DNA from: SZUA-320 sp041612035
Lineage (GTDB): Bacteria > Gemmatimonadota > Gemmatimonadetes > Gemmatimonadales > GWC2-71-9
Assembly (NCBI GenBank): GCA_041612035.1
Contig: JBFILX010000113.1
Location: 1 to 7,312, forward strand
Direction: 5' to 3'
Length of the DNA stretch: 7,312 nt
Shown: in pieces, positions 1 to 6,000 of the stretch
How the letters are laid out: the number at the start of each line of letters is the position of its first letter
Position numbering within the stretch: the stretch's first letter is position 1
The notes under the pieces: model-generated
What the model was told of the DNA's origin: nothing
What the model saw: only the letters and a program-made list of their open reading frames with translations
Databases searched by the model: none
Program-made: the position numbers and the translations under genes

Positions 1-570
1 CGCGTCGATCGCCGAGAACATCGCCACGATGGGCGCCTTGTCGTCGCTGGCCGAGCGGGCGTAGATCCGCGCCTCGGGGTCGACCCGCTCGCCCGGCGCG
101 GGGAAGGGGATCTCCCGCCCGCCGTCGAACAGGGCCCGCGAGCGGAGCACCGGCGTCCAGGGGGGCGAGCTCCAGCGGGCGGAGTCCACCGGCTGGCCGT
201 CGTAGTGGGCGTAGAGCACCACCGTGCGGGTGGCGCCGGGCACCCGGAGTTCGCCGTACACCGCGGGGGGCGAGCCCTCCACCTCGAGCCGCCGGGCCGC
301 GATCCCCCGGGCCTCGAGCATCCGCACCAGGTGATCGGCGTTGCGCCGGATGTTCACCCGGTCGGCGGCGTGGTTCGGGATGGCCAGCAGGTCGGCGAGC
401 TCCCGGATGATCCGGGCCTCGTGGGCCTCGCGCCAGGTGCGCACCTCGCGCCGCACCGCCGCGGGATCGGGGTCCTGGGCCACGGCGGGGAGGGGCACCA
501 GGGCGGCACAGGCGGCGAGCGCGGCGCACAGGGGCGCGCGGGTCGGGAACGACGGACGTTGACGGGGCAT
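1..570 (-). CDS. Secreted M20-family metallopeptidase (dipeptidase-like), partial at 3' end
   Basis: The first 190 codons of a zinc exopeptidase of the M20/M25/M40 clan; the C-terminal part lies beyond base 1. The frame is open from the ATG at 570 to the window edge. Residues 1-32 read as a Sec signal peptide: basic start, alanine/leucine core, and an AVAQ end with likely cleavage near residue 31. Two family metal motifs are visible. HYDGQP at residues 122-127 supplies His122 (metal ligand) and Asp124. SASDDKAP at residues 173-180 supplies Asp176, the expected metal-bridging Asp. M20 enzymes remove residues from small peptides or acylated amino acids with two zinc ions; the exact substrate cannot be read here. 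The second half, with the catalytic Glu pair and the last His, is not in the window. An AGGA seven bases upstream supports the start. The gene is divergent from the porin gene across 152 bases. The family call is strong and the specificity unknown. Confidence 0.9.
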   Translation of the reverse strand, partial: MPRQRPSFPTRAPLCAALAACAALVPLPAVAQDPDPAAVRREVRTWREAHEARIIRELADLLAIPNHAADRVNIRRNADHLVRMLEARGIAARRLEVEGSPPAVYGELRVPGATRTVVLYAHYDGQPVDSARWSSPPWTPVLRSRALFDGGREIPFPAPGERVDPEARIYARSASDDKAPIVAMFSAIDA

Positions 571-722
571 CCCGAAATCCTGCGGCCAACGGGCGGCTTT
601 CGCCAGCCCGGGCGGTCCGTGACCGGGTGTTGGCACGATCGTTACCCGGCGGGGACCGGAACGCCGGCCGGGGGCCGCTAGCTTCCGGGACGGCATCCGA
701 CCTTCTTCGTCCTTTCCGCCCG
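571..722. promoter_or_regulatory. Divergent intergenic region between M20 peptidase and porin genes
   Basis: This 152-base stretch must hold the promoters for both directions. Plus-strand elements seen: TGGCACG-N4-TTAC at 631-645, close to the sigma-54 consensus (TGGCACG-N4-TTGC) but lacking the G of the -12 GC pair; and TAGCTT at 679-684, which fits a TAnnnT -10 box but has no clear -35 partner 17 bases upstream. Two inverted repeats flank these: CCGGGT (623-628) with ACCCGG (644-649), and CCGGAA (656-661) with TTCCGG (683-688). A CGATCG palindrome sits at 636-641. No good Shine-Dalgarno precedes the porin ATG at 723. In DNA this GC-rich, short matches arise easily, so each single element is weak. 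Confidence 0.35.
578..581 (-). promoter_or_regulatory. Ribosome binding site of the M20 peptidase gene
   Basis: AGGA on the minus strand, seven bases before the ATG at 570. It fixes this start, because the signal peptide begins directly there. It is a short but well-placed Shine-Dalgarno match. Confidence 0.55.
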
Positions 723-1928
723 ATGAGGTTGCCCGTGGGTCCACGGTTCGTCCTCTCCGCCGCCGCGCTGGTCGCGGCCCTCGCCACGCTCCCGCGTCCC
801 GCCGCGGCGCAGGAGAAGTGGTATGACCGGCTCACCCTGAGCGGCGACTTCCGGGTGCGCAGCGAGTCGTTCTTCCAAGAGGGCACCCCCGACCGCACCC
901 GCGCCCGGATCCGGCTCCGCTTCGGGGTGACCGCCCCGCTGGGCGACGGGTTCACCGCGGGTCTCCGGTTCGCCACCGGCGAGCGGGGCAACATCACCTC
1001 GACCAACGTCTCGCTGGGCGACGTCTTCGAGAACAAGGCGTTCAACCTCGACCGCGCCTTCCTCGCCTGGCGGCCCAACGGCACCGTCGAGATCACCGCC
1101 GGCAAATTCGGCCTCCCCCGCTGGCGGCCCTCGGGGGCGATCGTCTCCGAGCTGCTGTTCGACGACGACCTCTCCCCCGAAGGGTTCCACGAAACCCTGA
1201 CACTCCACTCCGCCCGCACCGGCACCGTGCGGCGAGTGGCCCTCATGGGCGAGCAGTGGGTGCTGCGGGAGAGCGGCTCGGGCACCGACTCGTGGATGGT
1301 GGGGGGCCAGGGGGTGGTGGAGCTCGCCGTGGACGGCCGGACCAGCCTGGGGGTGGGGGCGGGCTACTACGAGTTCCTGAACGGCCGCACCCTGGTCCAG
1401 GCCCGGAACGACAACGACGCCCTGCTCGTCACCAACGCGGTCCGGACCCGGAGCGGTGCGCGGGTGGGCGGGGGGCTTCCGCTCCGGCCCGCCGCCGCCG
1501 ACCCCTTCGACCGGTTCGAACAGCAGTTCCAGCTGGTCCACGCCGGCGCGGGGCTCCGCCGGAGCGGGGTCGCGGGGACCGATCTCGAGGCCTACGTCGA
1601 GTGGGTCCGCAACGCCGGGGCCGACGAACACCGGACGGGCGTCTGGGCCGGGGTGAGCCTGGGCGCCGCCAGGAACCCTGGTGACTGGGCGGCCGGCCTC
1701 GCCTGGGCCCGGGTCGAGCAGGAGGCCGTGCTCTCCATGCTCTCCTACAGCGACCTGGGCCGGGGCGGGACCAACGTGGAGGGCCCCATCGTCGCCGTGA
1801 GCTGGCGGCCGGCCCGGGCCATCACCCTGCAGGCCAAGGACCACATCATGACCCCGGTGCGCGAGGTCCCGGGGCTCAACGCCCGGGTGCTGCACCGGCT
1901 CCAGCTCGACGCCCGGGTTAGCTTCTGA
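723..1928 (+). CDS. Putative outer-membrane porin (Porin_5-like beta-barrel)
   Basis: 401 residues. I chose the ATG at 723 because a clean Sec signal peptide begins there: basic start (Arg2, Arg8), hydrophobic core at residues 9-23, and a PAAAQ cleavage site after Ala29. The frame is open upstream to 627, but that adds a charged, non-signal extension. The mature protein starts with WYDRLTLSGDFRVRSE, followed by RTRARIRLRFGV and long runs of alternating polar and apolar residues typical of barrel strands. It ends in LDARVSF; a terminal Phe is the usual outer-membrane assembly signal. The pattern (GDFRVR, AGLRFATGE, DRAFLAW, ITAGKFGLP) matches the poorly characterised 'putative porin' family Porin_5. 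It probably forms a diffusion channel for unknown solutes. It heads the plus-strand gene set, 24 bases before the TM2 gene. The barrel call is strong; substrate and exact family are inferred. Confidence 0.82.
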   Translation: MRLPVGPRFVLSAAALVAALATLPRPAAAQEKWYDRLTLSGDFRVRSESFFQEGTPDRTRARIRLRFGVTAPLGDGFTAGLRFATGERGNITSTNVSLGDVFENKAFNLDRAFLAWRPNGTVEITAGKFGLPRWRPSGAIVSELLFDDDLSPEGFHETLTLHSARTGTVRRVALMGEQWVLRESGSGTDSWMVGGQGVVELAVDGRTSLGVGAGYYEFLNGRTLVQARNDNDALLVTNAVRTRSGARVGGGLPLRPAAADPFDRFEQQFQLVHAGAGLRRSGVAGTDLEAYVEWVRNAGADEHRTGVWAGVSLGAARNPGDWAAGLAWARVEQEAVLSMLSYSDLGRGGTNVEGPIVAVSWRPARAITLQAKDHIMTPVREVPGLNARVLHRLQLDARVSF

Positions 1929-1939
1929 AGGTCCCGAGC

Positions 1940-1943
1940 GGAG
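1940..1943 (+). promoter_or_regulatory. Ribosome binding site of the TM2-domain gene
   Basis: GGAG nine bases before the ATG at 1953, inside the 24-base gap after the porin stop. It supports independent initiation of the second gene on a shared transcript. Confidence 0.5.
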
Positions 1944-1952
1944 TGTCCGGCC

Positions 1953-2321
1953 ATGACGCCCCCGTCCGACAAGTCGCGCGGCATCGCCTTCATCCTGGCC
2001 CTGGTGCTGGGCATGTTCGGCGCCCACCGGTATTACGTCGGCAAGATCGGCACCGGGATCCTGCAGCTCTGCACCCTGGGCGGCCTGGGCATCTGGTACC
2101 TGTATGACGTGGTGATCGTCGCGTCGGGGTCGTTCACCGACGTGCACGGCCGGCGGGTCATCCACTGGGACCCGGACGCGGCGCCGCCCCACGTGGAGAT
2201 GTCGCAGGAGATCCTGGACGAGCTGGACCTGCTCCGCCGCGAGGTGGGCGAGCTGGCCGAACGGGTGGACTTCACCGAGCGGCTGCTGGCCAAGGGCCGG
2301 CACGAACCCGCAGGCGGCTGA
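1953..2321 (+). CDS. TM2-domain membrane protein with C-terminal coiled coil
   Basis: 122 residues. Residues 10-66 are a TM2 domain: two hydrophobic helices (about 10-24 and 36-58) joined by the hallmark loop GMFGAHRYYVGK (20-31), then GGLGIWYLYD (43-52) with the conserved Asp52, then GSFTDVHG. TM2 proteins are small inner-membrane proteins of mostly unknown biochemical role. The tail is less usual. Residues 86-114 show a clean heptad pattern with hydrophobic residues at 87, 91, 94, 98, 101 and 105, rich in Glu and Arg, so a cytoplasmic coiled coil that could dimerise or bind a partner is likely. Its layout loosely recalls the small phage-shock protein PspB (membrane segment plus coiled coil), but no homology is claimed. 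It lies between the porin and the M1 peptidase, 24 and 7 bases from them, so co-transcription is likely. Confidence 0.88.
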   Translation: MTPPSDKSRGIAFILALVLGMFGAHRYYVGKIGTGILQLCTLGGLGIWYLYDVVIVASGSFTDVHGRRVIHWDPDAAPPHVEMSQEILDELDLLRREVGELAERVDFTERLLAKGRHEPAGG

Positions 2322-2328
2322 CCGCGCG

Positions 2329-4275
2329 ATGGCATGGCGTCGGCTGTCGGTGGCGGCCGGCCTCCTCCTCTGCCCGGCCCTCCTGGCCGGGCAGTCGCCC
2401 GACCAGCCTCGGCCCCGGCCCTACCCCCCCTTCGAGAGCCCCGCCTTCCAGCGCGCGGTGGAGCGCGGCACCCGCACCCGCGACGGCACCCCGGGGCCGC
2501 GCTACTGGCAGCAGCGCGCCGACTATGCCCTCGACGCCACCCTCGACCCCGCCGCCCGCCGCCTGACCGGCGAGGGGACCGTCCGCTACGCCAACCGCTC
2601 CCCCGACACCCTCACCGTGGTCTGGTTCCACCTGCACCAGAACCTGTTCGCGCCGGGCGCGCTCCGGAACGAGCCGACCCCGGTCACCGAGGGGATGGGG
2701 CTCGGGCGGGTGGTCGCGCAGGGCCAGGCGCTCGCCGCGGTGGACGACAGCACCGCGCCGGGCTACCAGGTGCGGGGCACCCGGCTCCGAATCCGGTTGC
2801 CGGCGCCGCTCCCCCCCGGGGGGACGGCGCCGTTCGAGTTCGCCTGGTCGTTCACCGTCCCGCCCGACGGGGCGCCCCGCGGCGGGGAGGACGGGGAGGT
2901 GTTCTTCCTCAGCTACTGGTACCCGCAGGTCGCGGTGTACGACGACCTGGGCGGCTGGCAGATCGACGCCTATCTCAGCAACGCCGAGTTCTACATGGGC
3001 TACGGCGACTACGCGGTGGCGATCACCCTGCCGCACGGGTGGCTGGTGGGGGCCACCGGCTTCCTGGTGAACCAGGCGGAGGTGCTCTCGCCGGGGGTGC
3101 GCGAGCGGCTGCAGGTCGCCGCCCGCGGGACCCGGGTGGTGCCGGTGGTGACCGACGAGGGCCGCGGGCCGGGCGCCGCCACGCTGCGGAGCCCAGACGG
3201 ACGGCTCACCTGGCGGTTCCGGGCCGACAACGTGCGCGACTTCGCTTTCGGCGCCTCGGACCGGTACCTGTGGGACGCCACGACCGCCCAGGTGGGGGAC
3301 CTCGACGGCGACAAGGTGGCGGAGCGCACGGCGATCTTCACCTTCTACCGGCCGAGCCGCCGGGCCTGGGCCTGGGACCAGTCGGCCCGGTACGCCCAGC
3401 ACTCGATCGAATTCCTCTCCCGCTACCTGTGGCCCTACCCCTATCCGCAGGCCACCGCGGTGGACGGCGTGCGCTCCTGCGCGGGGATGGAATACCCGAT
3501 GATCACCTGCATCGGGGGCCCGCGCGACACGCTGCGGCTGTACTCGGTGATCGTGCACGAACTGGCCCACATGTGGTTCCCCATGCAGGTCGGCTCCGAC
3601 GAGAAGCGGCACAGCTGGCAGGACGAGGGGCTCACCCGCTTCAACCAGGCGCAGGCCATGCGCGAGTTCTTCCGGGGGTACGACCAGCAGTCGATCGCCC
3701 GCGACAGCTACCTGGCGCTGGCCCGGCGCGGCGGCGAGGTGGACCTGATGCGGCACGGCGACCTCTACCCGCCCGACAGCCCGGCCTTCGGCATCGCGAG
3801 CTACGACAAGACGGCCACCAACCTGGTGGCGCTCCGCGGCCTGATCGGCGAGCAGCGCTTCCTGGAGGGATACCGGGCCTACGGCCGCGCCTGGTCGGGA
3901 CGGCACCCCGCGCCCTGGGATCTCTTCCACGCCTTCAACCGGGCGGCGGGCGAGGACCTCGGCTGGTTCTGGCGCACCTGGTGGTTCGAGACCTGGACCC
4001 TGGACCAGGCCGTGGCCCGGGTCGTCCCGGGACGGGACTCCACCACCATCGTGATCGAGGACCGGGCCCTGGCCCCCATGCCGACCCGCATCGCCGTCCG
4101 CCGGGTGGGCGGCACGACCGAGCGCTACGAGATCCCCGTGGAGATCTGGCTCGACGGGGCGCGGCGGCACGAGTTCCGGGTCCCCGCGAGCCCCGCCGTC
4201 GCCAGCGTGGAGATCGACCCCGAGCGGCACTTCCCCGACATCGACCGGAGCAACAACGTGTGGCGCGGGCTCTGA
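2329..4275 (+). CDS. Secreted M1-family zinc aminopeptidase
   Basis: 648 residues. It has a Sec signal peptide at residues 1-21 (Arg4-Arg5, then a leucine/alanine core, ending LLAGQ). An N-terminal beta-rich domain follows from about residue 50 (YALDATLDPAARRLTGEGTV, the usual M1 opening). The catalytic domain shows CAGMEYPM at 384-391, the GAMEN-type motif with Glu388 holding the substrate N-terminus. It also has HELAHMWF from 410 with zinc ligands His410 and His414 and catalytic Glu411, and the third ligand Glu433 in WQDEG, exactly 18 residues after His414. Tyr492 in SYDK is the likely transition-state Tyr. A DLDGD loop at 324-328 resembles an acidic calcium-binding loop. The ending (EIDPERHFPDIDRSNNVW) is common in bacterial M1 proteins. 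All catalytic residues are present, so it should be active, probably removing N-terminal residues from peptides in the periplasm or outside the cell. The Shine-Dalgarno is weak; the start lies 7 bases after the TM2 stop, suggesting coupling. Confidence 0.95.
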   Translation: MAWRRLSVAAGLLLCPALLAGQSPDQPRPRPYPPFESPAFQRAVERGTRTRDGTPGPRYWQQRADYALDATLDPAARRLTGEGTVRYANRSPDTLTVVWFHLHQNLFAPGALRNEPTPVTEGMGLGRVVAQGQALAAVDDSTAPGYQVRGTRLRIRLPAPLPPGGTAPFEFAWSFTVPPDGAPRGGEDGEVFFLSYWYPQVAVYDDLGGWQIDAYLSNAEFYMGYGDYAVAITLPHGWLVGATGFLVNQAEVLSPGVRERLQVAARGTRVVPVVTDEGRGPGAATLRSPDGRLTWRFRADNVRDFAFGASDRYLWDATTAQVGDLDGDKVAERTAIFTFYRPSRRAWAWDQSARYAQHSIEFLSRYLWPYPYPQATAVDGVRSCAGMEYPMITCIGGPRDTLRLYSVIVHELAHMWFPMQVGSDEKRHSWQDEGLTRFNQAQAMREFFRGYDQQSIARDSYLALARRGGEVDLMRHGDLYPPDSPAFGIASYDKTATNLVALRGLIGEQRFLEGYRAYGRAWSGRHPAPWDLFHAFNRAAGEDLGWFWRTWWFETWTLDQAVARVVPGRDSTTIVIEDRALAPMPTRIAVRRVGGTTERYEIPVEIWLDGARRHEFRVPASPAVASVEIDPERHFPDIDRSNNVWRGL

Positions 4276-4736
4276 CCGCCGCCGCCGGTGCGCTGGCCGC
4301 GGCCATTTTCTTCGCGGGTTGCCGCGTGGACGTCCGCGACGCGCCCACCCAGACCCGGCCCGCCGGGGCCGAGGAGGCCGGCATGACCCAGGCCCAGCAC
4401 GACCGCCGGATCGACTACATCGAGATCCCCGTGACCGACGTGGCGCGGGCCAAGGCGTTCTACCAGGGACTGTTCGGCTGGGAGTTCACCGACTACGGGC
4501 CGGACTACACCAGCTTCGCCGACGGCCGGATGACCGGCGGGCTGCGCCAGGCGGACCAGCCCGCCCCCCACGGCGTGCTGCTCGTGATCTACGCGGTGGA
4601 CCTCGAGGCGATGCAGGCGGCGGTGGCCGCGGCGGGGGGGAAGATCCTGGTCGAGCCGTTCAGCTTCCCCGGCGGGCGGCGCTTCCACTTCGCCGACCCG
4701 AGCGGCAACGAACTGGCGGTCTGGACCGACAACTGA
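4260..4736 (+). CDS. VOC (glyoxalase/bleomycin-resistance fold) protein, candidate lipoprotein
   Basis: 158 residues from GTG 4260, or 117 from ATG 4383 (Met42). The VOC domain spans residues 50-157: IDYIEIPVTDVARAKAFY, LFGWEFTDYGPDYTSF, a middle GVLLVIYAVDLE strand, then FSFPGGRRFHFADPSGNEL near the end. Glu55 and Glu151 sit where VOC proteins often place metal ligands. VOC proteins cover lyases, dioxygenases and drug-binding proteins; this short single-domain subgroup has no firm function. From the GTG, residues 1-21 form a lipoprotein signal: Arg3, a hydrophobic stretch, and lipobox FAGC with Cys21. Codons 4260-4382 have about 90% G/C at third positions by hand count, higher than at first and second positions, as expected if translated. 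GGAG at 4247-4250 could serve the GTG, while a stronger GAGGAGG precedes ATG 4383. The GTG overlaps the M1 stop by 16 bases. The domain is certain; the start is undecided. Confidence 0.85.
   Translation: MARALTAAAGALAAAIFFAGCRVDVRDAPTQTRPAGAEEAGMTQAQHDRRIDYIEIPVTDVARAKAFYQGLFGWEFTDYGPDYTSFADGRMTGGLRQADQPAPHGVLLVIYAVDLEAMQAAVAAAGGKILVEPFSFPGGRRFHFADPSGNELAVWTDN
4371..4377 (+). promoter_or_regulatory. Strong internal ribosome binding site before ATG 4383
   Basis: GAGGAGG five bases before the in-frame ATG at 4383 within the VOC gene. The same heptamer at the same spacing precedes the cupredoxin ATG at 5986. It supports a shorter, cytosolic VOC product, either instead of or in addition to the lipoprotein form. 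Within the longer frame these bases encode Glu-Glu-Ala. Confidence 0.5.
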
Positions 4737-4743
4737 GGGGCCC

Positions 4744-4764
4744 GGTCAGCCGCCCGGGCTGACC
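4744..4764. terminator. Hairpin between convergent genes, candidate bidirectional terminator
   Basis: GGTCAGCC (4744-4751), a five-base loop GCCCG, and GGCTGACC (4757-4764) form a perfect 8-bp stem. One mismatch and two further pairs (4741-4742 with 4766-4767) could extend it. It lies eight bases after the VOC stop and overlaps the stop codon and last codons of the minus-strand barrel gene. There is no T-run on either side, so it is not a textbook intrinsic terminator. The position between converging operons is the main reason for the call. Confidence 0.5.
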
Positions 4765-5594
4765 TGGAGCAGGACCCGCGCGGTGAGGGCGTCGGCCGGC
4801 GCGGCGTACACCTCCCCCGCGAGCCGCACGGCGGGCGAGACCGCCCAGGTGGTGCCCCCGAAGACCACGACCCGGTTCAGGTTCACCGTCACCTTGCGGC
4901 GGTCGGTGCTCCCGGCGCTGTTGGTGAAGTGCACCTGGAACCGGGGCTCCAGCCGGTTGTAGCCCGCCCCCAGGTAGGGCCGCCAGGCCGTCCCGGGCCG
5001 GCCGAACCCGAACGCGAGGTCGGCCCCCAGGATGTTGGGGTCGTACCGGTCGTCCGACCGGGTGCCCCGGTAGCACTCGCTGGTGGGTTCGGCCAGCGCC
5101 TCGTCGGGACAGGTGAACGGGGCCCGGATGCGTCCCAGCGTGGCGTGGATCCGGAGCGTCGCGGTGGCCCCGTCGGAGACCCGGGTGCTGCGCGCCACGG
5201 CGATCCCGACCAGGTTGGCCTTCACCTCCGCCACCCGCACCGGCGGGACCCAGCTCAGGTCCAGCACCGTGGCCCGCCCGAGCCCCACGGCCACCCGGGG
5301 CCGGGCCAGCACCGCGAGCAGGTTGGCGTTCTCCGGGCCCTTGCCGGGCCGGCAGATGGTCGGGGTGGCGGTGGCGTCGTCCACCGAGGGCACATACCCG
5401 GTTTCGACGCCGAGCCGGATCCGGCCCGCCGGCAGCGCGCCCGCGGTGCCGGCGGGCCCGTAGGCCAGCGCCACCGACTTGACCGCGAAGATCTTCGCTT
5501 CGGTGGAAGAGGACGGGGGACAGCAGTCGGCCTGGGCGGCCAGGGGCGGGGCCCAGGCCGCCAGCAGGAGCGCCGCGCCCGCGGCCCGGATCAC
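4746..5594 (-). CDS. Exported protein, probable outer-membrane beta-barrel
   Basis: 282 residues from a GTG start at 5594 that shares its last bases with the upstream stop (GTGA, 4-base overlap), so translation is probably coupled to the cupredoxin gene. Residues 1-20 are a signal peptide: Arg3, an Ala/Leu core, and a PPLAA end before Gln21. The rest alternates polar and apolar residues, with strand-like runs such as AGRIRLGVETGYVPS and WRPYLGAGYNRLEPRFQVHF; the phrase RPYLGAGY is frequent in small outer-membrane barrels. Predicted strands continue to the end, but the last residues are VSPGG with no terminal aromatic, so the usual C-terminal assembly signal is absent. Five cysteines (24, 25, 81, 162, 174) remain after export and could form disulfides. 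I do not recognise a named family, and the function is unknown. A periplasmic beta-sandwich is a less likely alternative. Confidence 0.75.
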   Translation of the reverse strand: MIRAAGAALLLAAWAPPLAAQADCCPPSSSTEAKIFAVKSVALAYGPAGTAGALPAGRIRLGVETGYVPSVDDATATPTICRPGKGPENANLLAVLARPRVAVGLGRATVLDLSWVPPVRVAEVKANLVGIAVARSTRVSDGATATLRIHATLGRIRAPFTCPDEALAEPTSECYRGTRSDDRYDPNILGADLAFGFGRPGTAWRPYLGAGYNRLEPRFQVHFTNSAGSTDRRKVTVNLNRVVVFGGTTWAVSPAVRLAGEVYAAPADALTARVLLQVSPGG

Positions 5595-5986
5595 TGGACG
5601 ATGATCCGGCCGGCCATCCCCCCCCCGCCGGCATCCCCGTGCACCGAGCAGTAGTAGCGGAACGTCCCCGCGGTGTTGAACGTCTCGCGGTGCGTGAAGG
5701 GCCCGTCCCGCACGGTCGGCTGGCTGGGGCGGGTGGCCGGCGGAATCGGAAGGATGTTGTGCTGCCGGGCGGTGCTGAGGTAGTTGAACGTCACCTCGGT
5801 GCCGACCGGGACGGTGAGCGAGGCGGGGTTGAACTCGTTGTTCTGCACGTTCACCATGTTCGGCCCGGGGGCCGGCGGCGGCGGCGGGGGCGGCGCGGGT
5901 GGCGGCGCCACGCCCGGCCCGGTGCCGCCGCCTCCACAGGCGAGCCCGAGCAGAAGCCCGGTCAGCAGGAGAGATGCGGCACGCAT
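5591..5986 (-). CDS. Cupredoxin (plastocyanin-like type 1 copper) lipoprotein
   Basis: 131 residues. The ATG at 5986 is set by a GAGGAGG five bases upstream and an immediate lipoprotein signal (Arg2, a Leu-rich core, then GLAC with Cys17). The residue three before the Cys is Gly rather than Leu, a slightly weak lipobox. Residues 18-42 form a Gly/Pro-rich tether. The cupredoxin domain covers residues 44-131, with the four expected copper ligands: His76 in RQHNI, Cys113 and His116 in YYCSVHG, and axial Met124 in GGGGMAG. The His-to-Met gap is eight residues, longer than in plant plastocyanin. As far as I recall, related bacterial domains also have a Gly-rich loop there. It is likely a membrane-anchored single-electron carrier; its redox partners are unknown. 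It lies 14 bases after the PPIase stop and overlaps the barrel gene by 4 bases, so all three share an operon. Confidence 0.93.
   Translation of the reverse strand: MRAASLLLTGLLLGLACGGGGTGPGVAPPPAPPPPPPPAPGPNMVNVQNNEFNPASLTVPVGTEVTFNYLSTARQHNILPIPPATRPSQPTVRDGPFTHRETFNTAGTFRYYCSVHGDAGGGGMAGRIIVQ
5861..5917 (-). repeat. Low-complexity proline/glycine linker codons
   Basis: A run of CCC/CCG/CCA proline and GGC-type codons encoding residues 24-42 of the cupredoxin, including seven prolines in a row at 32-38. It reads as a flexible spacer between the lipid anchor and the copper domain. Such GC-rich simple sequence can vary in length between strains by slippage. Confidence 0.6.
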
Positions 5987-5991
5987 GCGAA

Positions 5992-5998
5992 CCTCCTC
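5992..5998 (-). promoter_or_regulatory. Ribosome binding site of the cupredoxin gene
   Basis: GAGGAGG on the minus strand, five bases from the ATG at 5986, in the 14-base gap after the PPIase stop. It is one of the two strongest Shine-Dalgarno matches in the window and decides the cupredoxin start against a long upstream open frame. Confidence 0.75.
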
Positions 5999-6000
5999 GG

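Noticed and set aside
627..722. An earlier in-frame start for the porin at 627
   Set aside because: It would put about 32 charged and proline-rich residues before a perfect signal peptide, and it would run across the probable promoter.
678..2303. A 541-codon minus-strand open frame antisense to the porin and TM2 genes
   Set aside because: It is low-complexity in the same way, and it spans two recognisable plus-strand genes and their intergenic gap.
2272..4230. A 652-codon open frame on the minus strand, antisense to the M1 peptidase
   Set aside because: Its translation is rich in Pro, Gly, Arg, His and Val without motifs or a signal. The plus strand carries a complete M1 enzyme with all catalytic residues, so this is a GC-driven shadow.
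2334..4259. The upstream part of the frame that later encodes the VOC protein, which would give an 800-residue product
   Set aside because: Bases 2334-4259 belong to the M1 gene in another frame. The translation there is Arg/Pro/Gly-rich and meaningless; only the part from about 4260 onward looks coding.
4929..5654. A 241-codon plus-strand open frame antisense to the barrel gene
   Set aside because: There is no recognisable domain, signal or ribosome binding site; it is a compositional shadow of the minus-strand gene.
5861..5917. A possible tandem-repeat or CRISPR-like array
   Set aside because: It is only proline/glycine codon redundancy within the cupredoxin linker, with no spaced repeat units.
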